64,000 nucleotides of DNA, taken from CAVPCZ01 sp963702445. GTDB lineage: Bacteria; Bacteroidota; Ignavibacteria; UBA10030; UBA6906. The stretch is taken from the NCBI GenBank assembly GCA_963702445.1, contig CAVPCZ010000010.1, forward strand, positions 1 through 64,000, written 5' to 3'. The notes below the pieces were generated by a model, which worked only from the letters and a program-made list of their open reading frames with translations, did no database searches and had not been told where the DNA came from. Made by a program: the position numbers and the translations under genes. Below are positions 20,408-30,717 of the stretch, piece after piece. Numbering within the stretch: the stretch's first letter is position 1; every line of letters starts with the position of its first letter.

Positions 20408-22101
20408 TGTTCAATCACCACCGCACCGGGAGACACGCCGGCGCCCAGAGCCGTGATCTGTTTTCCTCCCCCGATATCGACGCCAACCAGCCGGATGTTT
20501 GCTGATTTCTCCCCCTCCACCCTGAGGAAGACTTCCGGCTTCCCGGGATAGGTCCCGCCCTTCACGAGAATCCTGCGACTCTGGATCACGGTCATCACCG
20601 CACCGGATTGTGCGGCAATACTGCACCCGTTCAGGGTGATACCGTCGGCATCAACCATCAAGGCCCCCTGTATCGCCGACACGGTGACACTGTCCAGCAC
20701 AATGTCTTTGACAGGCATTTCCGGGAGGCCCTGTATCAGCATCGCTCGTTTTGCACCGTTGCAGACGATGTTCCGGATCGAGATATCCCGGAAACGAGGT
20801 GTCCGGTCATTTACCGGCTCGGCCTTCCTGTCCTCGGCCCGCTCCTCTGCTCCCTCTTCTGAAGCCCCGCTGCCGTAATACATGTCGAAGAGAATGGCCT
20901 CGTTCCGGATCGCCCGCATCTGGATACCCTCGACAAACACATTCTCCACTGTGCCGCCGTTACCGCGCATGGACTTGAACCGCAGCCCGATATCCGTCTC
21001 AATGAACACACAATTGCGGACCGAGACATTCTTCACACCGCCATAGCTCTCGCTGCCGATGACAAATCCGCCGTGCGCATGATACACCACGCAGTCTGCA
21101 ATAACGATGTTCTCGCACGAAGGTCCGGGCTTTTGTGTCCTGGCGATCGTTCCCGGCTTGAGACAGATGCCGTCGTCGCCGGTATCCACGCTGATTCCGT
21201 GGATGACAACATTGCGGCAGGAGGAAAGATCAAGACCGTCACCGTTCTGAGCATACCACGGAGATGTGATCTTGATATTCCGGATGATGATATTCTCCGA
21301 CTGTTGCGGACGCACGTGAAAGTGCGGCGCATTCCGGAACGTCGGCCCGTCGAGCAGTATGCCGGAGCACTGGACAAGATGCACAAGATCGGGTCTGAGA
21401 TACTCGCGTACCTTCGCATAATCTTCCGCCATCGGTGTCCTGCCTGCCTTTTCAAGACCCCTGAGATACGCTTCTCCATTCATCGCTTCCTTCGAAGGCC
21501 ACCATTCCTTTCCGTTCGAACTCACCACACCACCGGAAGCCACCAGTTCCTTCCACTGCCGTTCGGTCTGCTTTTCCTTTTTCATGTAACGCCATGCTTC
21601 CCCGGCGCCGTCAAAGATGCCCTCGCCGGTAATGGCGATGTTGCTGGCCCTGAATGCGGAGATCGGCGGCGTGATGATGTAGCGTTTTGATTTCCCGTCG
21701 AATCCTGCGACGAGAGGAAAATCCTCAGGACGATTGCTGAACTGGACAAGCGCTCCACGTTCCAGGTGGAGGTTGATATTGCTCTCGATCCTTATGGGCC
21801 CGGTAAGCCACATCCCTGCCGGAACCATGACCGTCCCGCCGCCGGCTTTTGCGCATGCCTGAATCGCATCCGCAAACGCCTTTGTGTTCATCGTGTGGCC
21901 ATCAGGAATCGCGCCGAACTCCCGAATGCTCACGGTCCGGCTGGGGAATTGAGGCGTGGAAATTGCCGGCATGATGAAAGGCAGATTCGCACACACCTTC
22001 TTCACTTCCTCTTCCACTCCGCCTGTCGATTGAGCCGCAGCGGTGGAAACCATGCTCAATGCCGCAGATCCCATCAATACGATATAGAAAAGGCCTCTCA
22101 T
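20404..22101 (-). CDS. Exported glycoside hydrolase family 28 protein
   Basis: The ATG at 22101 starts a signal peptide (MRGLFYIVLMGSAALSMVST) in a 565-residue protein. It has a pectate-lyase-like N-terminus (VSIREFGAIPDGHTMNTKAF) and then the GH28 catalytic signature as right-handed beta-helix coils: AQNGDGLDLSSC, DTGDDGICLK (the GDD pair), HAHGGFVIGSE and GLRFKSMRG (the R-x-K pair). GH28 enzymes hydrolyse galacturonan or rhamnogalacturonan, so this one probably acts on pectic material in the periplasm or outside. No sorting module is seen. Downstream it overlaps the HsmA gene by four bases. The frame is intact. Confidence 0.85.
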   Translation of the reverse strand: MRGLFYIVLMGSAALSMVSTAAAQSTGGVEEEVKKVCANLPFIMPAISTPQFPSRTVSIREFGAIPDGHTMNTKAFADAIQACAKAGGGTVMVPAGMWLTGPIRIESNINLHLERGALVQFSNRPEDFPLVAGFDGKSKRYIITPPISAFRASNIAITGEGIFDGAGEAWRYMKKEKQTERQWKELVASGGVVSSNGKEWWPSKEAMNGEAYLRGLEKAGRTPMAEDYAKVREYLRPDLVHLVQCSGILLDGPTFRNAPHFHVRPQQSENIIIRNIKITSPWYAQNGDGLDLSSCRNVVIHGISVDTGDDGICLKPGTIARTQKPGPSCENIVIADCVVYHAHGGFVIGSESYGGVKNVSVRNCVFIETDIGLRFKSMRGNGGTVENVFVEGIQMRAIRNEAILFDMYYGSGASEEGAEERAEDRKAEPVNDRTPRFRDISIRNIVCNGAKRAMLIQGLPEMPVKDIVLDSVTVSAIQGALMVDADGITLNGCSIAAQSGAVMTVIQSRRILVKGGTYPGKPEVFLRVEGEKSANIRLVGVDIGGGKQITALGAGVSPGAVVIEQ

Positions 22102-22403
22102 ACACCGTTCCTTTGTTCTGTGGAGCACGATTCAGGATATCCCCCGGGGGCACCGGCGCTCCTTCCAGGCGCGCCGGGCAAGAACGCTGCACCCCGCAAG
22201 GCCTGCTGTCCGAGGAACCGGGGAAACATCGGATGACTCAATATTGCACAGGAATCGCGCAGAGTCAACCTGCAAGTTCATCTTTTCAGCAGCATCACCT
22301 TTTCAACAGAAGGCTCTCGAAAGAGGAGCACGTAGAGCCCACAAACAGCATGGGCTCTACGAGTTCAGGAGGAAGGGTACATCTCTGATGGAGACGGCGG
22401 TCC
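22102..22403. other. Intergenic region between GH28 and cytochrome c genes
   Basis: About 300 bases lie between two minus-strand genes. The only structure I see is the strong hairpin at 22331-22361, listed separately. The remaining 230 bases upstream of the GH28 start should hold its promoter, but no clear hexamers are visible. Confidence 0.4.
22331..22361 (-). terminator. Terminator-like hairpin after the cytochrome c gene
   Basis: An 11-bp perfect stem (CGTAGAGCCCA / TGGGCTCTACG) with a 9-base loop lies 43 bases beyond the stop of the minus-strand cytochrome c gene. On that strand it is followed by TGCTCCTCTTTC, only weakly T-rich, so it could act with Rho or as a transcript-protecting structure. 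Confidence 0.5.
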
Positions 22404-22976
22404 CTACTTCTTCGGGGGCGGAATGGGATCCGGTACCCGATTGGCAATGGGCTTCGTGGATTTCAGGTAGGCAAACACATCCTTGAGGTCCTGGTCTGTC
22501 ATCTGCCCGATGGTTGGCCACGGCATAGGCGGAAGGAGGTCTCGACCTGTACCCATGCGCTTGCCGGTGCGCAAGGTCTTGATGAACATGTCCTCGGTCC
22601 AGCCTCCGATTCCCGTGGCCGGATCCCCGGTTATGTTTGCTGAAAAGGAAACGCCCCATGGACCGACCCATGCCGTGAAGTCGCCGTTGGTAATGGCAGC
22701 CCACTTATCCGGCCCGAGCACGTCTTTGGGGATTGCGGGAAGTTTTGTATCGGCTTGATGACCCGACAAGCCCTTCATCGGGTGCGGCAGAGGGCCCTTG
22801 GGTGACATGACTTTCGGTGCGTGACAATCGGCGCACCCGCCGACGCGAACAATATACTCGCCGTGATCGATCTGAGCCTTTGTCGGAGGAGTTTGTCCCC
22901 GTGCAACTTCCGGAGATATGAAGAACAGTGTCATGCATAACATGACCAGACTACAGAAGAAAATGGAACCGCGCAT
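22404..22976 (-). CDS. Exported monohaem cytochrome c
   Basis: A 190-residue protein from ATG 22976, with a signal peptide (MRGSIFFCSLVMLCMTLFFI) and a class I cytochrome c fold. The haem motif C48-A-D-C51-H52 lies in YIVRVGGCADCHAPKVM; the distal Met ligand is probably in LLPPMPWPTIGQM. The C-terminal helix DQDLKDVFAYLKSTKPI is typical. It resembles cytochromes found next to alcohol dehydrogenases or peroxidases and carries electrons in the periplasm. No oxidase or dehydrogenase lies beside it, so the partner is unknown. It is intact and ends before the hairpin at 22331-22361. Confidence 0.85.
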   Translation of the reverse strand: MRGSIFFCSLVMLCMTLFFISPEVARGQTPPTKAQIDHGEYIVRVGGCADCHAPKVMSPKGPLPHPMKGLSGHQADTKLPAIPKDVLGPDKWAAITNGDFTAWVGPWGVSFSANITGDPATGIGGWTEDMFIKTLRTGKRMGTGRDLLPPMPWPTIGQMTDQDLKDVFAYLKSTKPIANRVPDPIPPPKK

Positions 22977-23347
22977 AATGTATACCCTTTCTGATGATGG
23001 TGGGATGTTGTTGGTTAGGGATTTTGATACGGTCCGAACGGACGTGTCAGAGCATTGGCCGGATTGGGGGATGCAAACGGTAGAGGAGAAGGGGTGCTGG
23101 AGTGTGCTTTCAGGGCAGAGCACGGCGAACGCATGGTACAGTTGAGTACTTCAAGACAAACAGACATGAAGAACCTCCGTACAGAAATCCGCCGGGCTGG
23201 AAAAGAACGTAGGACAAAGATATGTGCCTGGAGACTTTGAGTCAAGTACTTTCTTTTGGGTTGACTCTGCCGCCGCCGTCCTGTACATTACGTGAGTATC
23301 TTCGGGTATTCCGAAACATCAACCATCCACTCGAGTGGAAGACTCTT

Positions 23348-23797
23348 ATGGCGGGCCGTATCGAACCCGACCGTTCCGCATCCGGGTTGACTCCTGTGTC
23401 GGGCACGCCGGAGAGATCAAGGTCTTTCGACGGAGCGAAGGCTCGCACCATATTCTTTGTCCTCCTCGGCGTGGCCGCGCTCGTGCTGAAGAGACACTAC
23501 GCCGGGCCTCTCCAGGAGCTCGTGCACAGCTATGGCGGGAACATCGCCGTTTCCTTCGCAGTCTACTTCATCGTTCTCCGCCTGCCGTTCCACTTCGGTC
23601 CCAAACGGCTGTTTACCGCGGGTCTTGGTCTGGCAGCGGTAGAGCTGTTTGAAGCCCTGAACGGTTTCGGCGTGATGGCAAACGTGTATGATCCCGCGGA
23701 TTTCGTGGCCAATGGCTTGGGAGTTGTACTGGCCCTGGGGATTGACACCGGACTGAGTCGGCGTTCGCGAACGGCGGGGACGCCGGACAGTGAGTAG
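23348..23797 (+). CDS. Small VanZ-like membrane protein
   Basis: From ATG 23348 the protein has 149 residues: a polar start of about 30 residues and then four hydrophobic segments (TIFFVLLGVAALVL, IAVSFAVYFIVLRLPF, LFTAGLGLAAVELFEAL, FVANGLGVVLALGI). The final YDPADFVANGLGVVLAL matches the D-x-x-D-x-x-A-N-x-x-G pattern of VanZ-like or small DUF proteins of the inner membrane. The frame is open to 23222, but that region lacks such a pattern. Function unknown. Confidence 0.55.
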   Translation: MAGRIEPDRSASGLTPVSGTPERSRSFDGAKARTIFFVLLGVAALVLKRHYAGPLQELVHSYGGNIAVSFAVYFIVLRLPFHFGPKRLFTAGLGLAAVELFEALNGFGVMANVYDPADFVANGLGVVLALGIDTGLSRRSRTAGTPDSE

Positions 23798-23976
23798 CCT
23801 TGAAGCCCGCTGATTCGTTGCCGCCGGATCCGGCTCGCCCGGCGACCCGGAGTCCGGGCTGTGGGGGACCGGTTACCAGGTGCCGCCCGGAAACGCCCTA
23901 ACCGGAGATAATGGAACAGGGCTGACCGGCTACGTCAGTCCGGCAGATCCTACGTCTCTTGACAACGGTGCAGGTG

Positions 23977-25572
23977 CTACCACTCGCACAGCCCCTCCAC
24001 GTACGCCGCGGATCCGTCCCGCAGCCAGCCATCCAGCTGGGCGGGCTCCTTCAGTTGCTGGCCCCGCTCCCGCGGGACCACGACATACGAACACGGAAGT
24101 CCGGGCAGTGTCGTCATATCCCCCCAGAGCTTCTCAAACTGGAGCGTGGGATACACGTCTTCCTGACCCTTTCCCCAGCGTTTCTTGACGTTTTTGAGCG
24201 TGATGTACGTCGGCATGCGTGAGGCCAGCGCGCGCACCGCCGCCGTCACTTTCTCCTGGTTGTCCAGATCGCCGCGCGTGAGTCCGAACGCACCCAGTAC
24301 TCTGTCAAGATCTATCCAGTACGTGGCGGAGTTGTAGTACGAGAGCCTGAATTCGTACTCTTCCCGTGGAAGCGCGAGTCCCTCGATCAGCCGGAGTCGT
24401 CCATCGGTTCTCGCCAGCCCGCCCCCGCGGTCATCCAGCCGGCGGTTGATGACCTCCACCGTCATCGCCGCTTTCCGCTCGATGTGCTGACCGAGGAGCA
24501 CGGGATCGAGGTTTGCACCCATGGTGTCGATATTATGTACCAGGAGATAGTTGAGTTGTGGCCGATTCTTCAGAAGCCGAGACAACACTCCGTTGCGGAA
24601 GAGATTGGGGATTTCGTACCAGTGCCCGACCGGATGGAGACACTGCAGGGGAAGATTGTCCGTATAATCGTTGGCTTCGCCCTGCCGTTCAGCCCATTCC
24701 ATCAACGATGCATGAAGGCTCTCGAGCACTTTCTGGGCCTGTTCATCCAGCAATTGCTGAGGCATCTCCAGCCACGCAAACCGGAGATCACGGATTGTGG
24801 GAATCAACCGCAGTCCGATGCTGCTCCCGGGCGAAAGGAGGACGTCACCTTTGTAGCCGTAGAACTTCTGGCCTTCGAGGTACTGCTTGATGGCGTCATG
24901 TGTCAGGTACCCCGTGGAAAACAGATGGGGAATCTCCCTTCCGAACTGTTTCATCGTACGGCGGCTCTTTGCCAGATGCGTCTCCACAAAGGTGCGGTGC
25001 GCTCCTCCCAACCGGCAGAACGGAAAGAGTGCCTTCACCGTGCCTGCACCTTTCGTCCAGCGGCTTCCGGCCCCTGCCGCAAGCGTAAGGACCGCAACAG
25101 CCCCGGACGCGAGCGCATCGGCTCCAATCCTGTGATACGGAGCCGACGAAGCTCCCGGATATTCCGCAACGTCGCCGTCTTCCACATCCGTAATGGAAGT
25201 GCTGATGGGCAGCCGGTTCGCCGCGAGTCCCACCCGTCCGCTTCGAAGATCCGCCCTGATTTGATCGTGCTGAATCCGGTCGAACCCATACCGGTCCAGC
25301 AGCTGTTCCAGCGTATCCTGATTCGCCGTCTGCGCAATCTGATCGGGCAAGAGACGGTCAACAATCCGCTGAAGCATCCCGTCAAGGGCCGGATTGGTTC
25401 TGGAGGCCGCGGACAGATGTTCCAGCTCCTTTCGCTGGACAGCGGTCAGTCCCCGCGGGTCCTTGCGCAGGAGGGAGGGCACCATCATCGCATAGTACGA
25501 TTGAGGCAGGACGGTCTTCTCACCCAGCAAGAACCTCGGCCGACGACCCCTGCTCACTGATCGCGAACTCAT
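23977..25572 (-). CDS. UTP--sugar-1-phosphate uridylyltransferase (UDPGP family)
   Basis: A cytoplasmic pyrophosphorylase of about 531 residues that would make a UDP-sugar from UTP and a sugar-1-phosphate. The nucleotide-binding loop LTLAAGAGSRW then KGAGTVKALFPF is the UDPGP form of the G-x-G-x-R-M/W signature. Later motifs include GVLSRLLKNRPQLNYLLVHN with IDTMGANLDPVLLG (the metal-binding and sugar-binding region of these enzymes) and YWIDLDRVLGAFGL. The frame extends to a TTG at 25578 and the first ATG is at 25572. Either start overlaps the end of the sugar-kinase gene by about 55 bases, which implies tight coupling. It is the last gene of a three-gene operon. Confidence 0.8.
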   Translation of the reverse strand: MSSRSVSRGRRPRFLLGEKTVLPQSYYAMMVPSLLRKDPRGLTAVQRKELEHLSAASRTNPALDGMLQRIVDRLLPDQIAQTANQDTLEQLLDRYGFDRIQHDQIRADLRSGRVGLAANRLPISTSITDVEDGDVAEYPGASSAPYHRIGADALASGAVAVLTLAAGAGSRWTKGAGTVKALFPFCRLGGAHRTFVETHLAKSRRTMKQFGREIPHLFSTGYLTHDAIKQYLEGQKFYGYKGDVLLSPGSSIGLRLIPTIRDLRFAWLEMPQQLLDEQAQKVLESLHASLMEWAERQGEANDYTDNLPLQCLHPVGHWYEIPNLFRNGVLSRLLKNRPQLNYLLVHNIDTMGANLDPVLLGQHIERKAAMTVEVINRRLDDRGGGLARTDGRLRLIEGLALPREEYEFRLSYYNSATYWIDLDRVLGAFGLTRGDLDNQEKVTAAVRALASRMPTYITLKNVKKRWGKGQEDVYPTLQFEKLWGDMTTLPGLPCSYVVVPRERGQQLKEPAQLDGWLRDGSAAYVEGLCEW

Positions 25573-27298
25573 AGACAACGGGCTCTATTGCAAACGGGAT
25601 CCCGTGCTCGTACCGTTGCTTTTCCGCACTCATGATTTCCTGCAAGCGGTTCTGGGCTTCCCTTTTCCGTGAAGGGTGGAAGAGAAATCCCATTCCACCA
25701 CCGGACATACCGCCGAGCATCCAGAACCCCCAGAAGTCACTCCCGAATTCCGATTGCACGCGCGCAATGATCGATTCCGTATACAGATTTGACGCCCAGG
25801 GAATAATGGACTGGATCGGCCCCGTGAAATTCTGGTGTGTGGCCCTTCCGATGGCCCGGATGTCTCCCTTTTTGAGTTGAGCAACGATCTGGTCGAACAA
25901 CGAGAGCGCATCCTGCCGTCCCTGCCATTCAAGGGCGGAACGCAGCAGATAGCGCTCGGTCACCATTTCCAGAATCGGTCCGACATCCTGTGCCATGCCG
26001 CCATGCACGAGCACCAGGCTGTCCTGAAGATCCTGCCGTGTCCGGCGCGACACGTCATCCAGGGTGAATACAGAATGACGGGGCAGCAGGCATCCCCGGC
26101 TTATCCCGAACTCGATATCCCCCTCTCCGCTGGGCACGCCTTCGATGAGCTTGATACCCGGCCAGATGCCTCCGGAATCCTGCCATCCGCCCCCGGAACC
26201 GCCGAGCCACTCGCCAAGGATTGCACGGGCGGCAACCGTGCGTCTTTCGCCTTCGCTCAACGGACCTCCGGGCGAGGACGTCTGTCCGGTTGCACGCATG
26301 CAAACGGCGATAATGGAAGAGAGCAGCGTTGTCGAAACGGCAAGACGCGAGCCCTTGGGTATCCCGTTCACCTGACTCACGATTTCGAATCCCAGCCCCG
26401 GTCCCACCAACCGTGCCAGGAGATCGCCGATGGGTTGATGCACCCCTTCCATCCCGGGGGGCACGATTCCCGAGGCGATGACCGCAGCCTTGAGCAACCC
26501 GAGATAGTCAGCGGCAAAATCAAAGAGCTGGCCGAACGATGAAACCTCGGCAACGGCCCCCAGGTCGGCGCTGACCAGACGGATCGTCGGCGAGTCAATG
26601 ACCCGGAAGAAGACCTCAACGGGCGGGCGCGGGCACCGGGGAGGAACCATGGTCCCTGACGGCAAGATCAATCGAAATATTCAGAACGCGCGCTCCCTCG
26701 GGGAAGTCCATACCCAGGAAGAAGATGTCGCTCCACCCGCTGTGCGACAAATCCATCCGGACGGGCGTGCTCTCATGAAGCACCGGAAACAGCCCGTCTC
26801 TTTTCTGCGACGAGTGAAGGCAATATACGCAGCGGATGATCTGAAGGATGTCCCGTCCTGAACATCCATTGATTGCCCCGCACAGAACGGACGCTCGCAC
26901 GCACCTGATTGGCCAGGGTTTGAAAGCCGAGGCTCCGGTATGCCGCCGCAAGCGCACTGGATGTGCCGTCATCGGGTCCGTTGGTGCGCTGCAAAGCGAG
27001 AAATCGTTGAATGGCCTCCTCAAAACGCCGCCGCAGCAGGTCGTTGTATCCTTCGAAGGGAATATTCCCGCGCTGGCGCAGACCGGGCTTGGGCGGAATA
27101 TGGAAGCGATGAATGGCGTAGAGAAAGAACAACGCCCGGACCTGTTCGTACAGATTCGGACTCGAACGGCGGAACTCCTCAAGGGAGGCGCATTCCGCGA
27201 GCAATTGTTCGAGAGACGCCTGACTCACAGAATGCATCGAGGGCCTGGTTGCGGATGCCGTGGTCTTCTGCCGTGATGATGGCAGTCAGCGCACTCAT
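25520..27298 (-). CDS. Fucokinase-like GHMP sugar kinase, three frameshifts
   Basis: Joining four open segments gives a kinase of about 592 residues. An N-terminal helical region (MSALTAIITAEDHGIRNQAL, then LEEFRRSSPNLYEQVRALFF) precedes HSGWSDIFFLGMDFPEGARV and a GHMP kinase core with VNGIPKGSRLAVSTTLLSSI (the ATP-binding P-x-G-S-G/R-L-x-x-S-S pattern), LGGSGGGWQDSGGIWPGIKL and LGGMSGGGMGFLF, the last two typical of L-fucokinase and heptose kinases. It would phosphorylate a free sugar at C1. The ATG at 27298 overlaps the stop of the preceding transferase gene (ATGA). Frame changes lie near 27230, 26850 and 26620, all explained by single bases. Substrate is not fixed by sequence. Confidence 0.75.
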
Positions 27299-28164
27299 GC
27301 CGGTCTCCTTTCCCCGACATGCTGTTCGCGCAGAACCAGCATCTCCATGAGCATGGCGATCACTTCATCGCGGTCCGTCCCGCTGAGCGCGAGGGCCATC
27401 TGTGCGTTGAGCAGTCCGTATTTCACCCCGACGTTGTACCGGTAGTCATCCATTTCCAGCGCAAGGTACTTCTCCCTTTTTGCCAGCTCCTGCAGCGCGT
27501 GTGAAATCGTGGGACAGGTAGAATTGTTCATCGTGGTGATGTGATGGTCCAGGATATCCATGACCGTTGGTGTCAACACGTGGATGCCGAAGAAGCAGAG
27601 GTAGTGTCCGGCACGGAGGCCGGGCGTGATCAGCCGCTGTTCCGCCTCAGTGGGCGTCGGTTTTTCGATGACATTCTCGACCGTATAAAGGCCATTCCTG
27701 CTCTGGACGCGCTTGCCTCCCACGGCTCCGAAATTGGGGAGAAGGCCTTCACGGGTCGACTGCACCGCCGAGATCGCACAGGCTTCCGATTCCGCCGTGC
27801 CGACAACACGCTGGGCGCAGCCGCTTGATGTTCTGCTGACGTAGAGATGGTCTCCCACAAGGTGCAGAAACGGCTCCCCTTTTACATAGTTGCGCGCACA
27901 CCAGAGGGCATGTCCGTACCCGCGGGGTTCATGCTGATACACAAACGACAGCCGCCCTGCATGGTCCCCGGCCACAGAGCGGAAGGCGTGTTCATCGTCG
28001 GGATGGACGATGAAACACATGTCATTGATCCCGGCCCGCACCACCTCTTCGATGATCACGGTCAATACGGATTTCTGTTGACCGTCCCGGTCGATAAGGG
28101 TCTGCAGGGGGAGACTCCGCTGCCCCCTTCCGGCGGCAGTGATGATCGCCTTGGCGATTTTCAT
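27295..28164 (-). CDS. GalU-like sugar nucleotidyltransferase
   Basis: A 289-residue NTP-transferase. It opens with AKAIITAAGRGQRSLPLQTL, the G-x-G-x-R pyrophosphorylase loop with the R-x-x-P-L variation, then QKSVLTVIIEEVVRAGIND, and has HLVGDHLYV, VIEKPTPTEAEQRLI and YRYNVGVKYGLLNAQMAL, all as in GalU-type glucose-1-phosphate uridylyltransferases. The first gene of the operon, it is followed by a sugar kinase and a second pyrophosphorylase, both coupled to it by overlaps. The nucleotide used (UTP or dTTP) is inferred only from GalU likeness. Confidence 0.8.
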   Translation of the reverse strand: MKIAKAIITAAGRGQRSLPLQTLIDRDGQQKSVLTVIIEEVVRAGINDMCFIVHPDDEHAFRSVAGDHAGRLSFVYQHEPRGYGHALWCARNYVKGEPFLHLVGDHLYVSRTSSGCAQRVVGTAESEACAISAVQSTREGLLPNFGAVGGKRVQSRNGLYTVENVIEKPTPTEAEQRLITPGLRAGHYLCFFGIHVLTPTVMDILDHHITTMNNSTCPTISHALQELAKREKYLALEMDDYRYNVGVKYGLLNAQMALALSGTDRDEVIAMLMEMLVLREQHVGERRPA

Positions 28165-28306
28165 ATTTCAATCTCTCATGCTGAACAACTGACAGGGAAG
28201 GCATTGCTACGGGCTGTTACCCATACAATGTATTGCGGAGCGGGGAGAGTGTCAAATCCGCGCAGGGGAAAACACGCCCGCTGCACTCTTACCACGAAGG
28301 AAATCT

Positions 28307-30717
28307 CTATTTAAGCAAGAGCAACTTGCGCGTCTGGACGAAAACTCCCGCCTGGATCCTGTAGAAATACACCCCGCTGGCAAGCCCGGCAGGGCTGAAC
28401 TGCACTTCGTGTATCCCGGCTGCACATTCCCCGTTGATCAGCTGTGCGACCTGCTGACCCAGCGTGTTGTATACGGACAAGCGTCACCTGTGCCCGCCCG
28501 GGCAGGCTGTACCGGATGGTCGTCGCGGGATTGAAGGGATTCGGATAGTTCTGGAAGAGGGCGAATTCCACAGGCATGCCGGCGGAAGGAACACCGGTCA
28601 CCGCCAGAGGATCGGTCCGGAATTCAAACACGTCGGCCCCCGTGAACGGCTTGAGAATCTTCAACAGGAACCGGTCTCCCGGCACCGGATTCTGTGAAGA
28701 ATCCGTTCCCTGGAAGAAGAGCTCCCACGTGGCCACCGTCTTTCCCCCGCTCTCCTCCAGGATCACCAGGTCATCGAACCTGCTTATGTCCGGTTGTTGT
28801 CCCCGTCGGCGAAGAGGAAATCCACACGGCGCCCTTCCGTCCGGTTTCTAACGGTAAAGTGCACCGGAGTCGGATTCCAGAAATAGCGGGCGAGGGAAGT
28901 ATCCACCACATGGTCGAAGAGTTCCACCTCATAGTCCGCAATCCATGGCACCGCCTGCACGGGGACCCCGTCATCCGAAAGCGCCGGAAGGAAAACCTCG
29001 GGCACGAGCGTACTCGAGCCACGTATCCAGCGTGTGGAGTCCCGGGAAACAGCCGGTGGATCCATGTCGTGAAGAACGATTCGCACACCGTCAAAGAGCG
29101 GGCCTTCCTCACCCTGAGGCCCTACCGGTATCCTGTCAAGCACGAGTTGTCCCAGATCCAGATCACGGACCGAGTAGGTTTTCGTTGACGGGAAAGAATC
29201 ACCGAAGGTCAGCCGGTAGCGATGGGCACGGACCTGGGCCGGATTCGCCACCGAGATGCTCACGCTTCCGTCAGACGCCCCTGCGGCATGCCTGACAAGC
29301 GTGTCCAGAAGTACCGGGCGCCGGTTCTGAATCGTGAAGGGCGGGGAGATCCGTTCCGACACCGCCGTTCCGTCGCCGCATCGAATGCGCAGGCGTGTGC
29401 GTTGAGAGTTCGCGCAGAGATCTGTCGGCCAGAAATACTCTCCCGTGTTGGGCGGGTTCCCCACCGGGTTCCAGGTCGCCCCGTCATCCGGGCTGGTTTC
29501 GAGGGAAACTGCAGAGCGAATCCCCCTCCGCGTCTCCGGCCCACCACAACACCTGTGTGACCCCGCTCCACACAGCACCCGCAACAGGAGCATACAATTC
29601 GATCTCCGGAGATGCATTTCCCGGATTGTTAACGGAAAACCGCCCTGCAGTCTGCGCGAACGCATACAACGTGTCGCCTACCGCACGAACCCGCAGCAGA
29701 TACCTGGCCCCGTCGGGAGTCAGTGTGGTGTTCCAGAGAAACGTCGTGTCAGGTGCGCGGGCATTGTAGATCTCCCGCCATTCGTTCCCCCCATCGGCAC
29801 TGACTTCAACAAATGTCTTCAGTGTGTCTTTTCGTCCGCTGAACGACCAGATTACGGGCACGGTTCCCGACACGCGGGCGCCGGAGAGAGGTGAACGAAT
29901 CGACAACGGGACATTGGTCGCGGCGCTCTTGAAATGACGCCCAGTGCAGGGGAAGAGACTGGCTCATATGGATATCGGCGTTGTACCAGTTATGGACTGC
30001 CGAGCTGGAGAGCGGCAGCTGGGAAAAGCCATTCTGAATACCATGGGCGGTCAGAATGTTGAGGAACTGTATATTGCTGGAGGAATTACCTCCCGAGGCA
30101 CCGGTGTGCAGGAGGAATTTCATGGGGCGAAGGACCGACCAGTAGGATTCCGGCGCCGTGGCAAACAGGTTGAGGTTAAACGCCCAGAACGATCCGTCAT
30201 ATGCCCCGGCTGTAAAGAACGCCCCCGGGCGCCGCCAGAGCAGTTCCAGCATATCGTAGCCGCCATACGAAAAACCGTCCATGCCCCGCTGCTGGCGTAC
30301 GGGAATCGTTCTGAAGTGTGCATCGACGTAGGGAATGAGCTCGTCCAGAACATACGAGAACTCCGCAGAAGCCGGAGGGGCCCCGAGTCCGGGCATCACC
30401 AGGATCATCCTGCCGATCATCTTCTTCGCGTAAAGCGTGTCCACCACATTTTTGATGTTGCCCCGGCGGCTGTCGTCCTCGCGAGGATCCGCCCACTCGT
30501 TCTCATGCCCCCGGAAGAGATACACCGCCGGGTACCGTGCGGTCTCTCGGTCGTATCCTTCGGGAAGGAGAATGTTGAACGATCGCGGACCTCCCAGAAT
30601 CAGACTGATGTGTGTGTGGAGTTCGATCCGGCTTTCCTGGGAAATGACCGTGGTCGAGAGAAGTACGAAGAGCACAGAGAGGGAAAAGAATGAGCGGCGG
30701 ACGCGGTGAAAACACAT
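28307..30717 (-). CDS. Exported esterase fused to a sorting-module tail, four frameshifts
   Basis: From ATG 30717 a signal peptide (MCFHRVRRSFFSLSVLFVLL) leads into a putative-esterase (esterase D-like) domain. It has SFNILLPEGYDRETARYPAV then YLFRGHENEW, and a G-x-S-x-G nucleophile elbow at QRGMDGFSYGGYDML (S150), with AVHNWYNADIHM near the His. After a frame change near 29930 come immunoglobulin/fibronectin-like segments (SPLSGARVSGTVPVIWSFSG, FVEVSADGGNEWREIY) and a C-terminal sorting module ending at TAG 28307-28309 with QNYPNPFNPATTIRYSL and TRKLLLLK. Total length is about 803 residues. All four frame breaks can be repaired by single-base changes. The natural ester substrate is unknown. 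Confidence 0.75.
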
